Shown: in pieces, positions 33,892-41,546 of the stretch
Numbering within the stretch: the stretch's first letter is position 1
Layout: each line of letters starts with the position of its first letter
DNA from: Streptomyces sp. NBC_01689
GTDB taxonomy: Bacteria > Actinomycetota > Actinomycetes > Streptomycetales > Streptomycetaceae
Direction: 5' to 3'
Assembly: GCF_036250675.1 (NCBI RefSeq)
Contig: NZ_CP109592.1
Coordinates: 8,246,001 to 8,310,000, forward strand
Length of the DNA stretch: 64,000 bases
Made by a program: the position numbers and the translations under genes
The notes under the pieces: model-generated
Told to the model about the DNA's origin: nothing
Seen by the model: only the letters and a program-made list of their open reading frames with translations
Databases searched by the model: none

Positions 33892-35820
33892 TCATCCGGA
33901 GGACGGCGAACCGGGTGACTGCGTATCGGGTGACGGCGAACCGGGGGACGAAGCGGCCGTCGACGGACCCGGCGTCGGCGAACAGCCGGACGTCGCCGAG
34001 CCGGGGGCCGAGCCCGACGACGCGCGGAGGCGGCCCCGGCGGCCCGGGACGGGCAGCGCGGGCGGGGTGAGGAAGCCTTCCGCGCGGGCTGTTGCGATAC
34101 CGATGCGGGGCAGGTCACTGCTCTTCTCGAACAGCAGGTAGCGGGGCTCCCAGACGGGCCGGTACTTGGCGTTGGCGCGGTACAGGGACTCGAGCTGCCA
34201 CCAGCGGGAGAGGAAGATCAGCACCCTGCACCACAGCCGCAGCACCGGCCCGGCACCGAGCCTGGTGCCCCGGTCGAACACCGACCGGAACATCGCGAAA
34301 TTCAGCGACAGCCGCTGCACCCCGAACTCCTGCGCCCGCAGCAGGAGTTCGATGACCATGAACTCCATCAGCCCGTTCTCGGAGTTCCGGTCACGGCGCA
34401 TCAGGTCGAGCGAGAGCCCGGTCCCGCCCCAGGGCACGAAGCTCAGCACGGCCCGCGGCTCGGCATCACTGTCGTGGCACTCCAGCATGACGCAGCGGCC
34501 GTCGCACGGGTCGCCGAGCCGTCCCAGCGCCATGGAGAAGCCGCGTTCGGTCTCGCCGTCCCGCCAGTGGTCCGCCTTGTCGATCAGGGTCGCCATCTCC
34601 GCCTCGGGAATGTCGGCGTGGCGGCGGACACGGACCGTGTACCCGGCTCGGCGGATCCGCTTGTGCGCCTGGCGCACCCCGCGCATCGCACGTCCTTCGA
34701 GGGTGAAGTCCGCCCTTTCCACGATGGCTTCGTCACCCAGTTCGAGGGCGTCGAGACCGTGCCGGGCGTAGATGGTGCCCGCCTCCTCGCTCGCGCCCAT
34801 CACGGCCGGGGTCCACGCGTGCCGGCGCGCCTCACGGAGCCACTCCTCGATCGCGCCGGGCCAGGCCTCCGGGTCGCCGATCGGGTCGCCCGAGGCCAGC
34901 GTCACCCCGCCGACCACGCGGTAGGCGATCGCCGCCTTGCCGGTCGGCGACCACATGACGGCCTTGTCGCGGCGCAGCGCGAAGTAGCCGAGCGAGTCGC
35001 GTTCGCCGTGCTTGGCCAGGAGCGCGCGCAGACGCTTCTCGTCGTCCTCGCCGAGGAGTTCACTGCCGCGCGGGGCGCGGAAGCACGCGTAGAGGACGAG
35101 CAGGAAGGTGGCGGCGACCATGACGTTCACGAGGACGTCCGCCCACCGCGGCGCGACGACGGAGTCGAGGCGGTCGGCGAGCGGGCCGACGCTGACCCCG
35201 CGCAGCAGCGTGTACGCGATCCGGTCGCTCAGCGGAGCTCCCGACACCTTGTTGGTGGCGCTCACCAGCAGTGTCCCGAGGACCCCGCTCACGAGGACGC
35301 CGCCCGCGCCGACGGCCAGCGCCAGCCGGGGGTTGGACCGGTCCCCGACGGCCCGGAACTCCTTGCGGCCGAGCAGCAGCGCGAGCACGAACAGGCCGGT
35401 GAACAGCGTCGAGAACCAGTTGAACGCGTGCCGCCGGAACGGGGCCTGGGTCAGGGCAAGTACGTACAGGGCGAACAGGGGTCCCGCCAGCAGCATGTTG
35501 AAGATCCACGCGGCTCGTTTGCGGCGCCTCATCACCAGGGCCAGGAAGAGCGCCAGGGCCGCCGAGACCAGGCCCGCGGTGGCCAGGTAGGGCGTGAAGA
35601 ACTCACCCGCGTTGTGCTCGTGGACCTCCTCGCGGAACGGCAGCGAGACGACCGCCACCAGGTTGAGCAGTGCGAGGAGGCGCAGGTACCAGACGGTGGC
35701 GGCGGCCGCCCGCGGCCGCAGGCGTGGACGTGCGCCGTCGGCGGGCCCGTCGGCGGGAGCGGTCCGCCGCGACGTCGAGTTCCGCTGTCCGGGGACGAGC
35801 GCTGGCTGTTGTGCAGACAC
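33892..35820 (-). CDS. Lysylphosphatidylglycerol synthase-like membrane protein (MprF/LysX N-terminal type)
   Basis: The 642-residue protein has about six to seven N-terminal membrane segments (about residues 40-245) and a cytosolic DUF2156/GNAT-like aminoacyltransferase domain (about 265-590), with G-D-P-I-G-D-P-E-A-W, a W-R-D-G-E-T-E-R-G-F-S-M region and L-M-E-F-M-V-I-E-L-L-L-R-A. It resembles the N-terminal module of actinobacterial LysX but lacks the lysyl-tRNA synthetase domain, so it must use ordinary aminoacyl-tRNA. The last 50 residues are a Ser/Pro/Gly-rich tail. GTG start 35820 with AAGGTGATG. It probably modifies membrane phospholipid charge. Confidence 0.82.
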   Translation of the reverse strand: MSAQQPALVPGQRNSTSRRTAPADGPADGARPRLRPRAAAATVWYLRLLALLNLVAVVSLPFREEVHEHNAGEFFTPYLATAGLVSAALALFLALVMRRRKRAAWIFNMLLAGPLFALYVLALTQAPFRRHAFNWFSTLFTGLFVLALLLGRKEFRAVGDRSNPRLALAVGAGGVLVSGVLGTLLVSATNKVSGAPLSDRIAYTLLRGVSVGPLADRLDSVVAPRWADVLVNVMVAATFLLVLYACFRAPRGSELLGEDDEKRLRALLAKHGERDSLGYFALRRDKAVMWSPTGKAAIAYRVVGGVTLASGDPIGDPEAWPGAIEEWLREARRHAWTPAVMGASEEAGTIYARHGLDALELGDEAIVERADFTLEGRAMRGVRQAHKRIRRAGYTVRVRRHADIPEAEMATLIDKADHWRDGETERGFSMALGRLGDPCDGRCVMLECHDSDAEPRAVLSFVPWGGTGLSLDLMRRDRNSENGLMEFMVIELLLRAQEFGVQRLSLNFAMFRSVFDRGTRLGAGPVLRLWCRVLIFLSRWWQLESLYRANAKYRPVWEPRYLLFEKSSDLPRIGIATARAEGFLTPPALPVPGRRGRLRASSGSAPGSATSGCSPTPGPSTAASSPGSPSPDTQSPGSPSSG

Positions 35821-35911
35821 GGTGCAGCATCACCTTGGGGAGAGGGGTGGAAGGAGAGCCGTGGGGACGGGCCGGACGAACCTGTGCGCTTCCTGGGAAC
35901 CGCAGAGCGGG

Positions 35912-35922
35912 CAAACCCTACA
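35912..35922. promoter_or_regulatory. Single CAAACCCTACA element upstream of the LPG-synthase-like gene
   Basis: The same 11-mer forms the arms of the perfect inverted repeat at 36838-36862. Here it is a half-site about 90 bp upstream of the GTG start at 35820. Confidence 0.5.
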
Positions 35923-36100
35923 TCCCGTGAGGAAAGGCGAGTTGTGTGCTCGGTGAGAAGCGGCGCGGAAGATTCCGGCACGCGGGTGCCGGCGGCCCCC
36001 GTACGACCGAAGTGCCTGGTCGGCGCGGTGAGCCAGGGGTAAGAGAGTGGTGAGAATCGAGGTGTGAGCGACAGGCCGACCATCGGCCGCGCCGGGGTGG

Positions 36101-36790
36101 CTAGTTCTTCGGGCCGCCCGGTGTGAAAGACCCCTCGGAACGGCTCGACGGTTCCCTCCCGGCGGCCCGAACCGGCTCCGGTCCCTCCAGCCGGCCGAGC
36201 AGGAAGGGGATCAAGCCCCGTTCCAGAAGAGCCAGTTGCCAGTCGAGGCAGGCCTGTCGCGCCTCGGCGCCGCCGGGTTCGCGGTCCTGCGGGGCGGGGC
36301 GGCGGCGGGTCGCCATCGACCAGAGCAGGTCGCCCAGAGCGGCCCCCGCCGTCACGGCGGCGAGGATCACCACCACCATGATCAGCCCGTCGTTCAGATG
36401 CGGGCGCACGTCCAGGGCGTGCAGATCGAACCCGCTCAGGACGTAGACGCCGGTGGCGACGACGCCGAGGCTGGGCAGCAGGAGGGTGGACACGGAGACG
36501 GAGCCCTCCTCCGCGTGCACGACGGCCCGCGCGGGGCCTTCGGGGCCGCTCGTGTGCGGCGAGCGGCCGGCGGGTGTCCGCAGGCCGAGGTAGTGGGCGT
36601 ACTCGGCGGCGGCGGTCCGGGAGAGGGGGACGCGTGCCTCCAGTGCCTCGCGGCGCAGGTGTTCGCGCGTGTCCGCGGCGTCGGCGCGCTCCATCGCTGC
36701 CATGATCTCGGGGGAGTGCAGAGCCCGGTCCAGGACCCGCTCGAAGGTGTCGTCACCCGGCGCCGCCCGATCGGCGTCACGTTCCTTCAC
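36101..36790 (-). CDS. Conserved hypothetical two-helix membrane protein
   Basis: This 229-residue protein was not recognised as a family. It has an N-terminal acidic helical part (about 1-60), then two membrane helices (about 98-120 and 133-153) separated by a short polar loop, and a C-terminal cytosolic tail with A-R-Q-A-C-L-D-W-Q-L-A-L-L-E-R-G-L-I-P-F-L. GTG start 36790 follows GGGGGACC. It is divergent from ndh, and the perfect palindrome at 36838 lies between the two. A function in membrane stress is a guess. Confidence 0.6.
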   Translation of the reverse strand: MKERDADRAAPGDDTFERVLDRALHSPEIMAAMERADAADTREHLRREALEARVPLSRTAAAEYAHYLGLRTPAGRSPHTSGPEGPARAVVHAEEGSVSVSTLLLPSLGVVATGVYVLSGFDLHALDVRPHLNDGLIMVVVILAAVTAGAALGDLLWSMATRRRPAPQDREPGGAEARQACLDWQLALLERGLIPFLLGRLEGPEPVRAAGREPSSRSEGSFTPGGPKN

Positions 36791-36814
36791 AGGGGTCCCC
36801 CGAGACGTATGAGG

Positions 36815-36832
36815 CTCATGACGAACTCATGA
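36815..36832. promoter_or_regulatory. Direct repeat CTCATGA-N4-CTCATGA
   Basis: Two CTCATGA copies at 36815 and 36826, period 11 bp (one helical turn), each containing the palindrome TCATGA, just upstream of the gene starting at 36790. Candidate regulator site. Confidence 0.4.
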
Positions 36833-36837
36833 GGGCA

Positions 36838-36862
36838 CAAACCCTACAGTATGTAGGGTTTG
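36838..36862. promoter_or_regulatory. Perfect inverted repeat CAAACCCTACA-GTA-TGTAGGGTTTG
   Basis: A 25-bp perfect inverted repeat with 11-bp arms, AT-rich for this genome, in the gap between the hypothetical membrane gene and ndh. Its half-site recurs exactly at 35912-35922. It is most likely an operator for an unidentified dimeric regulator, less likely a hairpin. Confidence 0.7.
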
Positions 36863-36932
36863 CGTCCGCCGCCGGGCGTCCCGCGGGCGCCCGGACCACC
36901 ACGCGCCCTCGTCGTGTTTCCGCTGCCGCCCG

Positions 36933-36960
36933 TGTCACACCACCTCGTCCCACCCGGTCT
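36933..36960 (+). promoter_or_regulatory. ECF-type promoter of ndh: TGTCACA-N16-GGTCTA
   Basis: TGTCACA at 36933-36939, 16-nt spacer, GGTC at 36956-36959, with the start codon about 35 bp downstream. This matches five other sites in the 36-50 kb region. Confidence 0.7.
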
Positions 36961-36992
36961 ATTCCGGTGTCGAACAACGGACAGAGGGAATC

Positions 36993-38354
36993 ATGCGCGA
37001 GATTGTGATCGTCGGAGGCGGCTACGCGGGCTTCTACACCGCGTGGGGCCTCGAGAAGGCCCTGCGTACGGGTGAGGCGCGGGTGACGGTCGTCGACCCG
37101 CGCCCCTACATGACGTACCAGCCGTTCCTTCCCGAGGTGACGGCCGGCTCGGTCGAGGCGCGGCACGCGGCCGTGTCGTTGCGCCGTCATCTGCGCGGCA
37201 CCCGGCTGATCGCCGGGAGCGTGACGGCGATCAGCAACGCCGACCGGGTGGTCACCGTCCGGTCCGCCGACGGGACCCACCAGGAACTCCGCTACGACAC
37301 CCTCGTGGTCACCGCAGGGGCGGTGACCCGCACCTTCCCCGTGCCCGGTCTGGCGCAGCAGGCCATCGGCCTCAAGCACGTCGAGGAGGCCGTGGCCATC
37401 CGTGACCGGCTGATGACCGCCTTCGACCAGGCGGCGTCGTCACCGCCCGGCGCCGAGCGGCGGAAGCTGCTCACCGTGACGTTCGTGGGCGGGGGGTTCT
37501 CCGGGGTCGAGGGCTTCGGCGAACTGCTGTCGCTGGCGACCGCGATGCTCAGGTCGTATCCGGAACTCTCCTTCGAGGAGCTCTCGTTCCACCTGGTCGA
37601 GGCCCGTGGGCGCATTCTGCCCGAGGTGGGGGACGGTCCCGGCGCCTGGGTCGTGCGCGACCTCGAACGCCGCGGCGCGCACGTGCACCTGAACACCCAG
37701 CTCGTCTCCGTCGAGGGCGGGCACGTCGTGCTGTCCAGCGGTGAGGAGTTCGACTCGGCGCTGATCGTCTGGACCGCCGGCAACGCCTCGAACCCGGTCG
37801 TGCACAACCACACCGATCTGCCGGTCGACGAGCGGGGACTGGTCGTGGTCCGCGCGGACCTGCGGGTGGGTACCCCCGCCGAGCCCGTCCCGGACGTGTG
37901 GGCGGCCGGGGACGACGCGGCCGTACCGGACCTGGCCTCGCCCGTACCGGGGGCGCACACGGTCCCGAACGCCCAGAACGCCGTGCGGCAGGGCAGGCGG
38001 CTCGCGAAGAACATCGTGGCCGACCTGCGCGGAGGCAGGGTCCGGGAGTACCGGCACAGCAGTCTGGGAGTGGTGGCGACCCTGGGGCTGGGGCGCGGGA
38101 TATTCCAGTACAAGGGCATCGTCGTCAAGGGGCTGCCGGCCTGGCTGATGCACCGCGGATACCACGTCCTGGCCGTGCCCACCTGGGAGCGGAAGGTCCG
38201 CGTGCTCGCCGTCTGGCTCACCGCCGCGCTGTTCGGCCGCGACCTGGTCTCCCTGGCCTCGGTCCAGCATCCCCGGGACGCGTTCCTCGCGGCTGGCGGG
38301 CCACGGCGCTCCGGAGGGAGCGCCGGTGCGGAGACGGGACACGGGGCCCCGTGA
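36993..38354 (+). CDS. ndh: Type II NADH dehydrogenase (NDH-2)
   Basis: The 453-residue flavoprotein oxidises NADH and passes electrons to quinone without pumping protons. The N-terminal FAD motif is V-I-V-G-G-G-Y-A-G-F-Y-T-A (residues 5-17) and the NADH-binding motif F-V-G-G-G-F-S-G-V-E-G-F-G-E is near residue 165. A-A-G-D-D-A-A-V-P-D precedes the quinone-site segment A-Q-N-A-V-R-Q-G. C-terminal amphipathic helices attach to the membrane. It has an ECF-type promoter and is followed by a small membrane protein gene and, 1.5 kb on, an orphan cytochrome b under the same promoter type. Confidence 0.92.
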   Translation: MREIVIVGGGYAGFYTAWGLEKALRTGEARVTVVDPRPYMTYQPFLPEVTAGSVEARHAAVSLRRHLRGTRLIAGSVTAISNADRVVTVRSADGTHQELRYDTLVVTAGAVTRTFPVPGLAQQAIGLKHVEEAVAIRDRLMTAFDQAASSPPGAERRKLLTVTFVGGGFSGVEGFGELLSLATAMLRSYPELSFEELSFHLVEARGRILPEVGDGPGAWVVRDLERRGAHVHLNTQLVSVEGGHVVLSSGEEFDSALIVWTAGNASNPVVHNHTDLPVDERGLVVVRADLRVGTPAEPVPDVWAAGDDAAVPDLASPVPGAHTVPNAQNAVRQGRRLAKNIVADLRGGRVREYRHSSLGVVATLGLGRGIFQYKGIVVKGLPAWLMHRGYHVLAVPTWERKVRVLAVWLTAALFGRDLVSLASVQHPRDAFLAAGGPRRSGGSAGAETGHGAP

Positions 38355-38417
38355 ACCGACCGGAACGCCCAGGCCGCGCCCGGCGGCAGGAAGGCTTCCA
38401 CCCCTCTGGAGGGCATC

Positions 38418-38762
38418 GTGGACACGAATGAGGAGGCCGCACGGGGCCTGGCCGACATCGAGGACTTCCTCCGCCGGGAGTCCTGTCTGGGAGCGGCGCA
38501 CCGGCGTGCGGCGGACTTCACGGCGCGCGTGCCCGGCCTGACCCGGCGGCAGCGGGCCGACATCGAGGAGTGGTACGTCGAGGAGCAGCGGCACCTCGCC
38601 CGTCTGGTGACCGAGCACATCGCCGACACCATCGGCGAGGTGGAGCGGCGGCACCGGGCCCGCTTCGGGCGGTGGCTGCGGGGAACGCTGGCCGCGATGG
38701 CCCTCATCACCGCGGTGATGGCCGTGGTCAGCGTCGTGCTGGTCGTCGGCGCGTCGGCCTGA
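38418..38762 (+). CDS. Small C-tail-anchored membrane protein of unknown function
   Basis: The 114-residue protein was not recognised. It is helical and charged through residue 85, with Y-V-E-E-Q-R-H-L-A-R-L-V-T-E-H-I and W-L-R-G-T-L, then one strong membrane helix at about 90-113. Start GTG 38418 follows CTGGAGGG. It lies 63 bp behind ndh on the same strand and probably shares its transcript, so it may be a small membrane partner of the dehydrogenase (inference). Confidence 0.7.
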   Translation: MDTNEEAARGLADIEDFLRRESCLGAAHRRAADFTARVPGLTRRQRADIEEWYVEEQRHLARLVTEHIADTIGEVERRHRARFGRWLRGTLAAMALITAVMAVVSVVLVVGASA

Positions 38763-38771
38763 GACCCGTCC

Positions 38772-38803
38772 GGGCGACGACCGGTCAGCCCCGGTCGTCG
38801 CCC
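38772..38803. terminator. Bidirectional hairpin between convergent genes
   Basis: Perfect 13-bp arms GGGCGACGACCGG and CCGGTCGTCGCCC with a 6-nt loop, between the stops at 38762 (+) and 38785 (-). Confidence 0.8.
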
Positions 38804-39567
38804 TCCGGTACGGGGCCCGCCGGCCGCGCGCCGTGCGGGACGGGCGGGGGGTTCCAGGGACGGAGCTTGTCGGGGTTGAGCACGATCGAGATCCCGGTGA
38901 TGCGCCGGCCGGTGACCGTGAGGCTGATGACGGCGGCGACCTGATGGTCGTAGCGCGCGACGAGACCGGTGCGGCCGTTGACCGAATGGGCGGTCAGGGT
39001 GGTGCGCGGACGGAGGGCCAGCAGGGTCAGCAGGCTCGCCGCGACCTGCCGGCTGCCGTGCACGGGCCGTGCCAGCGCGCGGACCTTGCCGCCGCCGTCG
39101 AAGAGCGCCGTGGCGTCCGGGGCGAGCAGGGAGACGAGCCGTTCGCCGTCCTGCGCCGCGCAGGCCTCACGGACCGCGCGCGCGAGGACGTCGTGCCGGT
39201 GGGCCGAGGCCGGGACAGGGCGAGGTCCGCGCACGCGGGGAGGCGGCGGGCCGGCGAGCAGCGTGGCCGCCGTACGTCCGGCGCTCCCGGGCGGACCGCC
39301 CGGCATCGCGGGGCCGGCGGCGTCGTCCACCCCGCCGGGTCCGGTGAGCCGGCCGAGGCAGAGGCCGCCCGCGGTCCTCGCCAGCCAGGACCGGGGCACC
39401 TGGATGCGCCCGCGCGCCGCGTCGGGCAGTCCGTACCACCGGCGGTACGTCTCGTCGACCACGCGTTCCGCCGCGCCGGCGCTGCCGAGCATCCAGCAGG
39501 CCACGTCCAGCAGGTACCGCCGCTCGTCCAGCAACTCCGCGAGCGGCACCGCACCAGCACGGTCCAT
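38785..39567 (-). CDS. ECF41-like sigma region 2 fused to SnoaL-like domain, region 4 missing
   Basis: The 260-residue protein starts like an ECF sigma region 2 (about residues 10-75: L-L-D-V-A-C-W-M-L-G-S-A-x-A-A-E, then P-R-S-W-L-A-R-T-A-G). Where region 4 should be it has a 50-residue Pro/Gly linker (75-125). The C-terminal 125-240 is the SnoaL-like domain of ECF41 factors with both hallmark motifs, D-G-G-G at 157-160 and N-P-D-K-L at 231-235. Without region 4 it cannot recognise a -35 element alone. ATG 39567 follows GAGGGAGAA. It is transcribed from an ECF-type promoter about 200 bp upstream. It could be a modulator of the true ECF41 factor. Confidence 0.75.
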   Translation of the reverse strand: MDRAGAVPLAELLDERRYLLDVACWMLGSAGAAERVVDETYRRWYGLPDAARGRIQVPRSWLARTAGGLCLGRLTGPGGVDDAAGPAMPGGPPGSAGRTAATLLAGPPPPRVRGPRPVPASAHRHDVLARAVREACAAQDGERLVSLLAPDATALFDGGGKVRALARPVHGSRQVAASLLTLLALRPRTTLTAHSVNGRTGLVARYDHQVAAVISLTVTGRRITGISIVLNPDKLRPWNPPPVPHGARPAGPVPEGDDRG

Positions 39568-39769
39568 ACGGCATTCTCCCTCACGGGCGGCCGTGTCACA
39601 CGGTCGCGGACAGCGGTCTCCTCGGGATTCCACGGGCCTCGGGCGGTGTGGCGGGCCCGAGGTGACGGGCCGGTGCGTGAACGCCCGTGCCCGGACGGTG
39701 ATGTCGTCGACTGCCGCCGGGTTGCGGCGGAAAGAAGCGCCCTTTCTCATTTCCCGGCTCACCCTTTCA

Positions 39770-39796
39770 GACCGGGCGGCCACGGCTTTTGTGACA
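39770..39796 (-). promoter_or_regulatory. ECF-type promoter of the sigma-like gene: TGTCACA-N16-GGTC
   Basis: On the minus strand TGTCACA spans 39796-39790, a 16-nt spacer follows, then GGTCTG at 39773-39768. It is 14 bp from the divergent cytochrome b promoter. Confidence 0.65.
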
Positions 39797-39810
39797 TCAG
39801 GGCCCATACG

Positions 39811-39839
39811 TGTCACATCCACGGTTCCGGCCCGGTCAT
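39811..39839 (+). promoter_or_regulatory. ECF-type promoter of the cytochrome b gene: TGTCACA-N16-GGTCAT
   Basis: TGTCACA at 39811-39817, 16-nt spacer, GGTCAT at 39834-39839, about 72 bp before the start codon of the cytochrome b gene. Confidence 0.7.
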
Positions 39840-39911
39840 AGGGGTGCGCGCAGGCCGGGTTCCTGCGGCGAGAACGAATGTCCCGAGCGAGGTGCGGACG
39901 GTGGTAGAGGC

Positions 39912-41546
39912 ATGAACGGCGGGAGTCAGGAACAGCCTGTGCGGCGAGGTCCCGCGGGGGAGAGAATCGCCGACTGGGCCTCCGGACGCCTCGGTACGCG
40001 GAGCCGGTGGAGAAACGGAGCGCGCAGGGCGTTCCCCGACCACTGGTCGTTCCTGCTGGGCGAGATATGCCTCTACAGCCTGGTCGTCATCGTCGTCACC
40101 GGCGTGTATCTCACGCTGTTCTTCCATCCGTCGATGAAGGAGGTGACGTACCAGGGCAGTTACGTCCCTCTGCGGGGACAGAGAGTGTCGGAGGCGTTCG
40201 ACTCGACCCTGCACATCTCCTTCGAGGTACGGGGCGGTCTGCTCATCCGGCAGGTCCACCACTGGGCGGCGCTGGTCTTCGTCGCCGCGATGCTCGTCCA
40301 TATGATGCGCGTGTTCTTCACCGGCGCGTTCCGAAAGCCCCGCGAACTCAACTGGGTATTCGGTTTCCTGCTGTTGGTCCTTGGAATGTTCGCGGGCCTG
40401 ACCGGATACGACCTGCCGGACGACCTCTTGTCCGGAACGGGCCTCGCGGTCGTGAACGGCACCCTTCTCTCCCTTCCGATCGTCGGGACGTACGTCTCGA
40501 TGTTCCTTTTCGGCGGTGAGTTCCCGGGCGACGACCTGGTGGCGCGTTTCAACACCCTTCACGTACTGGTGATTCCGGCCCTGATGGCCGGTCTGGTCGT
40601 GGCGCACGTGGTGCTGGCGCTCCGTCACCGGCACACGCAGTACCCGGGTCCGGGGCGTGACAACCGGAACGTCGTGGGTCTGCCGGCCAAGGTGCGCGCC
40701 GTGAAGTCCGCGGGACTCTTCCTCCTGGTCGCCGGCGGCCTCGTCGTCGTCGCCGCGGTCGCGCAGATCAACCCCGTCTGGCAGTACGGGCCCCACCGCG
40801 CCGACCAGGTCTCGGCGGGCTCCCAACCCGACTGGTACATGGGCGTGGCGGACGGACTCCTGCGGGTCATGCCGGGCTGGGAGCCCCACTTCTGGGGCCA
40901 CACACTGGCCCTGGACAACCTGATCCCCCTGCTGGTGGGAGCCGGTCTCTTCCTCGCGATGGGCGTGTATCCGTTCATCGAGGCATGGGTGACGGGCGAC
41001 CACCGCGACCAGCATGTCCTGGACCGGCCGCGGAACCGTCCGGTGCGGACGGGCCTGGGCGCGGCCTGGATCGCCTTCTATCTGGTGGCCCTGGTCGGAG
41101 CCGCGAACGACATCATCGCCGTACGGCTGCACGTCGGGGTCGAGTCGGTGACCTGGGCGGTACGCGTCGCGCTGTTCGTGGTGCCGCCAGCCGTCCACTC
41201 GGTGGCGCGCCGGTGGGCGCTCGGTCTGCAGCGCGCCGACCGCGACGACGTTCTGCACGGGCGCGAGACCGGCACGATCCGGCGCCTGCCGGACGGTGAG
41301 TTCGTCGAGGTGCACGAGCCGCTGAGCCGGGAGCGTCTGTACGTGCTCACGCAGCACGAGCAGTACCGGCCGATCGGTCCGGGCGGTCCGGGCGGCCCGG
41401 CCGGCGGGGGAGACCCGGGCGCCGCGCCGAGCCCGGTCCGGCGCCTGCGCGCCCGGCTCAGCAGGCGCTTCTACGGAGAGGGCGCGCAGATCACCAAGCC
41501 GACGGCACGGGAGTACCGGGCGCTCACCGGTGATCACCGGGACTGA
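39912..41546 (+). CDS. Orphan cytochrome b subunit of the cytochrome bc complex (QcrB paralogue)
   Basis: The 544-residue membrane protein aligns with actinobacterial QcrB: F-P-D-H-W-S-F-L-L-G-E-I near residue 42, heme-ligating histidines in V-H-H-W-A-A-L-V-F-V-A-A-M-L-V-H (helix B) and in H-V-L-V-I-P-A-L-M-A-G-L-V-V-A-H (helix D), and Q-P-D-W-Y-M-G-V-A-D-G-L-L-R-V-M-P-G-W-E (the P-D-W-Y equivalent of the quinol-site P-E-W-Y). The C-terminus has a Gly-rich stretch. No Rieske or cytochrome c partner gene is present, unlike the housekeeping qcrCAB operon. It may replace QcrB in an alternative complex or accept electrons from NDH-2. Confidence 0.9.
   Translation: MNGGSQEQPVRRGPAGERIADWASGRLGTRSRWRNGARRAFPDHWSFLLGEICLYSLVVIVVTGVYLTLFFHPSMKEVTYQGSYVPLRGQRVSEAFDSTLHISFEVRGGLLIRQVHHWAALVFVAAMLVHMMRVFFTGAFRKPRELNWVFGFLLLVLGMFAGLTGYDLPDDLLSGTGLAVVNGTLLSLPIVGTYVSMFLFGGEFPGDDLVARFNTLHVLVIPALMAGLVVAHVVLALRHRHTQYPGPGRDNRNVVGLPAKVRAVKSAGLFLLVAGGLVVVAAVAQINPVWQYGPHRADQVSAGSQPDWYMGVADGLLRVMPGWEPHFWGHTLALDNLIPLLVGAGLFLAMGVYPFIEAWVTGDHRDQHVLDRPRNRPVRTGLGAAWIAFYLVALVGAANDIIAVRLHVGVESVTWAVRVALFVVPPAVHSVARRWALGLQRADRDDVLHGRETGTIRRLPDGEFVEVHEPLSRERLYVLTQHEQYRPIGPGGPGGPAGGGDPGAAPSPVRRLRARLSRRFYGEGAQITKPTAREYRALTGDHRD

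Larger units (their letters stand above)
39568..39911. other. Divergent region with two back-to-back ECF-type promoters
   Basis: Contains the promoter pair at 39770-39796 and 39811-39839 and a partial TGTCACA match at 39594 with wrong spacing. The leader towards the sigma-like gene is about 200 nt long. No gene seen. Confidence 0.55.

Noticed and set aside
39594..39600. Another TGTCACA in the divergent cytochrome b region
   Set aside because: The next GGTC is only 14 bp away and no gene start follows in the right direction at a suitable distance.
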